5,693 bases of DNA from Clostridiales bacterium (GTDB lineage: Bacteria; Bacillota; Clostridia; Oscillospirales; CAG-272): assembly GCA_016280525.1 (NCBI GenBank), contig JAEEGW010000067.1, positions 1-5,693 on the forward strand, in the 5' to 3' direction. The position numbers and the translations under genes were made by a program. Numbering within the stretch: position 1 is the first letter of the stretch; each line of letters starts with the position of its first letter. Positions 4,041 to 5,693 of this stretch are shown here, in pieces. Below the pieces are notes generated by a model. That model worked only from the letters and a program-made list of their open reading frames with translations, had not been told where the DNA came from and ran no database searches.

Positions 4041-5684
4041 ATGGAAGCTGAAAAAACCAAAAAAGGCGGATTTTTCTCCGGTATTTCTTTGAATATCATC
4101 GGCGCTATCGTGTTGCTTTTGATACTCTTCGGAGCGATAAGCAGCGTTATAGGCCTTATCAGTTTTACGAATTCGCTTAAAAAAGAGTACTCGGAAACGA
4201 CGTATCACATGGCGGAAACGGCGACTATGCTCGTAAGCGGAGACAGGATCGCCGACTATATAGCCGGAGAATATAAAGAAGAATATCAGACGACGTCCGG
4301 TTATCTTGACGCGTACTGTCAGAAAATGCACGTGTCGCTCGTTTACGTAATTTCAGTGGACACAAGCGACTACGGCAGATTCGTCTCCGTTTATAACGTC
4401 GTGAACAACACGGTAGACAATACGTCCTATACGCCGTGGGAGCTCGGATTTGAAAGAGAAACGACAAACGACGAATACCGGCAGAAATACGAGGCGCTGT
4501 ATAACAAACAGTCGACTTATGAAACGATATACCGCACGCAGACGGTAAACGGCATACATCCCCATATAACGACTATCGTGCCGGTCAAAAACTCGGCAGG
4601 CGACGTTACAGCCCTGCTTTGTATTCAGCGCCCGATGAGCGAGCTGCACGCGGCAAGAAGGCCGTATCTTATACAGATCGCCACGTCAACGGTCCTGCTC
4701 GCCGTCGTCTCGTCCGTTTTCGCGGCGGTGTTCATAAGACGACAGTTTATCACGCCTATCAAAAAGGTGTCGGACGAGGCGGAGCGCTTCGCACGTGAAA
4801 ACACGAAAGGAGAGGGCTTAGGTAAAGTCAGCAGATATAAAGAGCTGTCCGCCCTCGCGTCGTCTATCGACACGATGGAAACGGATATGGTGCGTTATAT
4901 CGAAAACCTGACCGCCGCCACGGAGGAGAAGGGAAGGATAAAAACGGAGCTTTCCCTTGCAAGTACCATACAGGAAAACTCGATCCCCAACGTTTTCCCG
5001 GCGTTCCCGGACAGGTCCGACTTTGATATTTTCGCTTCAATGACGCCGGCAAAAGACGTAGGCGGCGATTTCTACAATTTCTATCTTATAGACGACGATC
5101 ATCTCGCCGTCGTTATAGGCGACGTCTCGGGCAAAGGCATACCCGCCGCGCTGTTCATGATGGTCACGAATATCATAATCAGCGACAGAACGAAAATGGG
5201 CGGCTCGCCTGCCGAGATATTGAACTACGTGAACAAAAACATCTGCGAACACAACAAGGCGGAAATGTTCGTCACGGTGTGGCTCGGTATTTTAGAGCTT
5301 TCCACCGGCAAACTGATCGCATCAAACGCCGGTCACGAGTACCCGATAATAAAATCGCCGGACGGTGATTTTGAGGTGCTCAAAGATAAGCACGGCTTTG
5401 TCGTGGGCGGCATGAGCGATTTCAAATACAAAGATTACGAGCTTATGCTCAAGCCCGGCTCAAAGCTGTTCATCTACACGGACGGCGTTGCCGAGGCGAC
5501 GGACGAACAAAACGGTATGTTCGGCATGGAGCGCACGCTTCAGGCGCTCAATGCGGAAAAAGACGGCTCACCCGAGCAGATACTCAAAAACGTGCGTGCC
5601 GAAATAGACAACTTTGTGAACGGAGCGGAGCAGTTTGACGATCTTACGATGCTGTGTCTGCAATATAAAGGTAAAGATCAGTAA
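4041..5684 (+). CDS. Membrane-anchored SpoIIE-family (PP2C) serine phosphatase with sensor region
   Basis: A 547-residue RsbU/SpoIIE-type phosphatase. After a basic N-terminus there is a membrane helix at about 15-42, an extracytoplasmic region at about 43-207, and a second helix at about 208-232 followed by R233 R234. A HAMP-like segment follows (ITPIKKVSDEAERFA onwards, to about 288), then a helical linker (about 290-312) and the PP2C domain (about 325-542). Catalytic metal ligands are in place: D343 (KDVGGDFY), D361 (IGDVSGKG), D481 (YTDGVAEA), and D533/D534 (FDDLTML). The outer region, ending in TIVPVKNSAGDVTALLCIQ, looks Cache/PAS-like, which is inference. Expected role: a signal outside the cell changes the phosphatase activity, which dephosphorylates the serine of the STAS partners. 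The ATG lies 7 nt after the STAS stop with no ribosome binding site upstream, so translation is probably coupled. A later start would remove the first membrane helix. Confidence 0.95.
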   Translation: MEAEKTKKGGFFSGISLNIIGAIVLLLILFGAISSVIGLISFTNSLKKEYSETTYHMAETATMLVSGDRIADYIAGEYKEEYQTTSGYLDAYCQKMHVSLVYVISVDTSDYGRFVSVYNVVNNTVDNTSYTPWELGFERETTNDEYRQKYEALYNKQSTYETIYRTQTVNGIHPHITTIVPVKNSAGDVTALLCIQRPMSELHAARRPYLIQIATSTVLLAVVSSVFAAVFIRRQFITPIKKVSDEAERFARENTKGEGLGKVSRYKELSALASSIDTMETDMVRYIENLTAATEEKGRIKTELSLASTIQENSIPNVFPAFPDRSDFDIFASMTPAKDVGGDFYNFYLIDDDHLAVVIGDVSGKGIPAALFMMVTNIIISDRTKMGGSPAEILNYVNKNICEHNKAEMFVTVWLGILELSTGKLIASNAGHEYPIIKSPDGDFEVLKDKHGFVVGGMSDFKYKDYELMLKPGSKLFIYTDGVAEATDEQNGMFGMERTLQALNAEKDGSPEQILKNVRAEIDNFVNGAEQFDDLTMLCLQYKGKDQ

Positions 5685-5693
5685 AAAATGAAA

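Noticed and set aside
5688..5693. ATG AAA at the right edge as the start of a further operon gene
   Set aside because: Only two codons are visible and there is no ribosome binding site nearby. Coupled translation is possible given the 3-nt gap after the phosphatase stop, but it cannot be supported from this window.

Overview
The window is a compact + strand operon that encodes a partner-switching signalling module, the RsbU/RsbV/RsbW type built from an SpoIIE-family phosphatase, STAS antagonists and a GHKL serine kinase. It is preceded by a short divergent intergenic region. AGGAGG-type ribosome binding sites, a clear TTGAAA-N17-TACAAT promoter, GTG/ATG starts, very short gene spacing and the protein families suggest a Gram-positive anaerobe, most likely an uncultured gut or rumen-type Clostridia. 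That placement is inference from style and content; nothing in the window fixes a genus.

Positions 1-299 hold no + strand gene. On the left is a cluster of four TCTTCATT octamers separated by small palindromes (34-90). A perfect 13-bp GC-rich inverted repeat follows (89-101 / 131-143). On the minus strand, the loop of that repeat carries a ribosome binding site and ATG for a 24-codon mini-ORF (114 to 40). Its stop overlaps, as TAATG, the start of another minus-strand frame that runs off the left edge. The + strand promoter (204-232) and a structured leader of about 60 nt serve the operon.

The operon, in order, is: (1) 300-1892, a 530-residue fusion of a STAS domain, an aminoglycoside-phosphotransferase-like kinase domain and an RsbW-like GHKL ATPase; (2) 1892-2773, a PHP-domain phosphoesterase of the TrpH/YciV type, joined by a TAATG overlap; (3) 2798-3097, a single-domain STAS antagonist; (4) 3128-3718, a protein that looks like a GHKL/anti-sigma relative without its ATP-binding boxes; (5) 3737-4033, a second STAS antagonist about 60% identical to the first; (6) 4041-5684, a membrane-anchored SpoIIE/PP2C phosphatase with an extracytoplasmic sensor region and a HAMP-like linker.

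A plausible working model, by analogy with RsbU-RsbV-RsbW, is that the phosphatase senses an external signal and dephosphorylates the STAS proteins at the serine of their ISSAG motif, while the GHKL domain of the first gene rephosphorylates them. No sigma factor is present in the window. The output may therefore be encoded elsewhere, or may be one of the unusual members: the APH-like kinase, the PHP phosphoesterase or the degenerate GHKL protein. The operon may continue past the right edge, since no terminator is visible after 5684.
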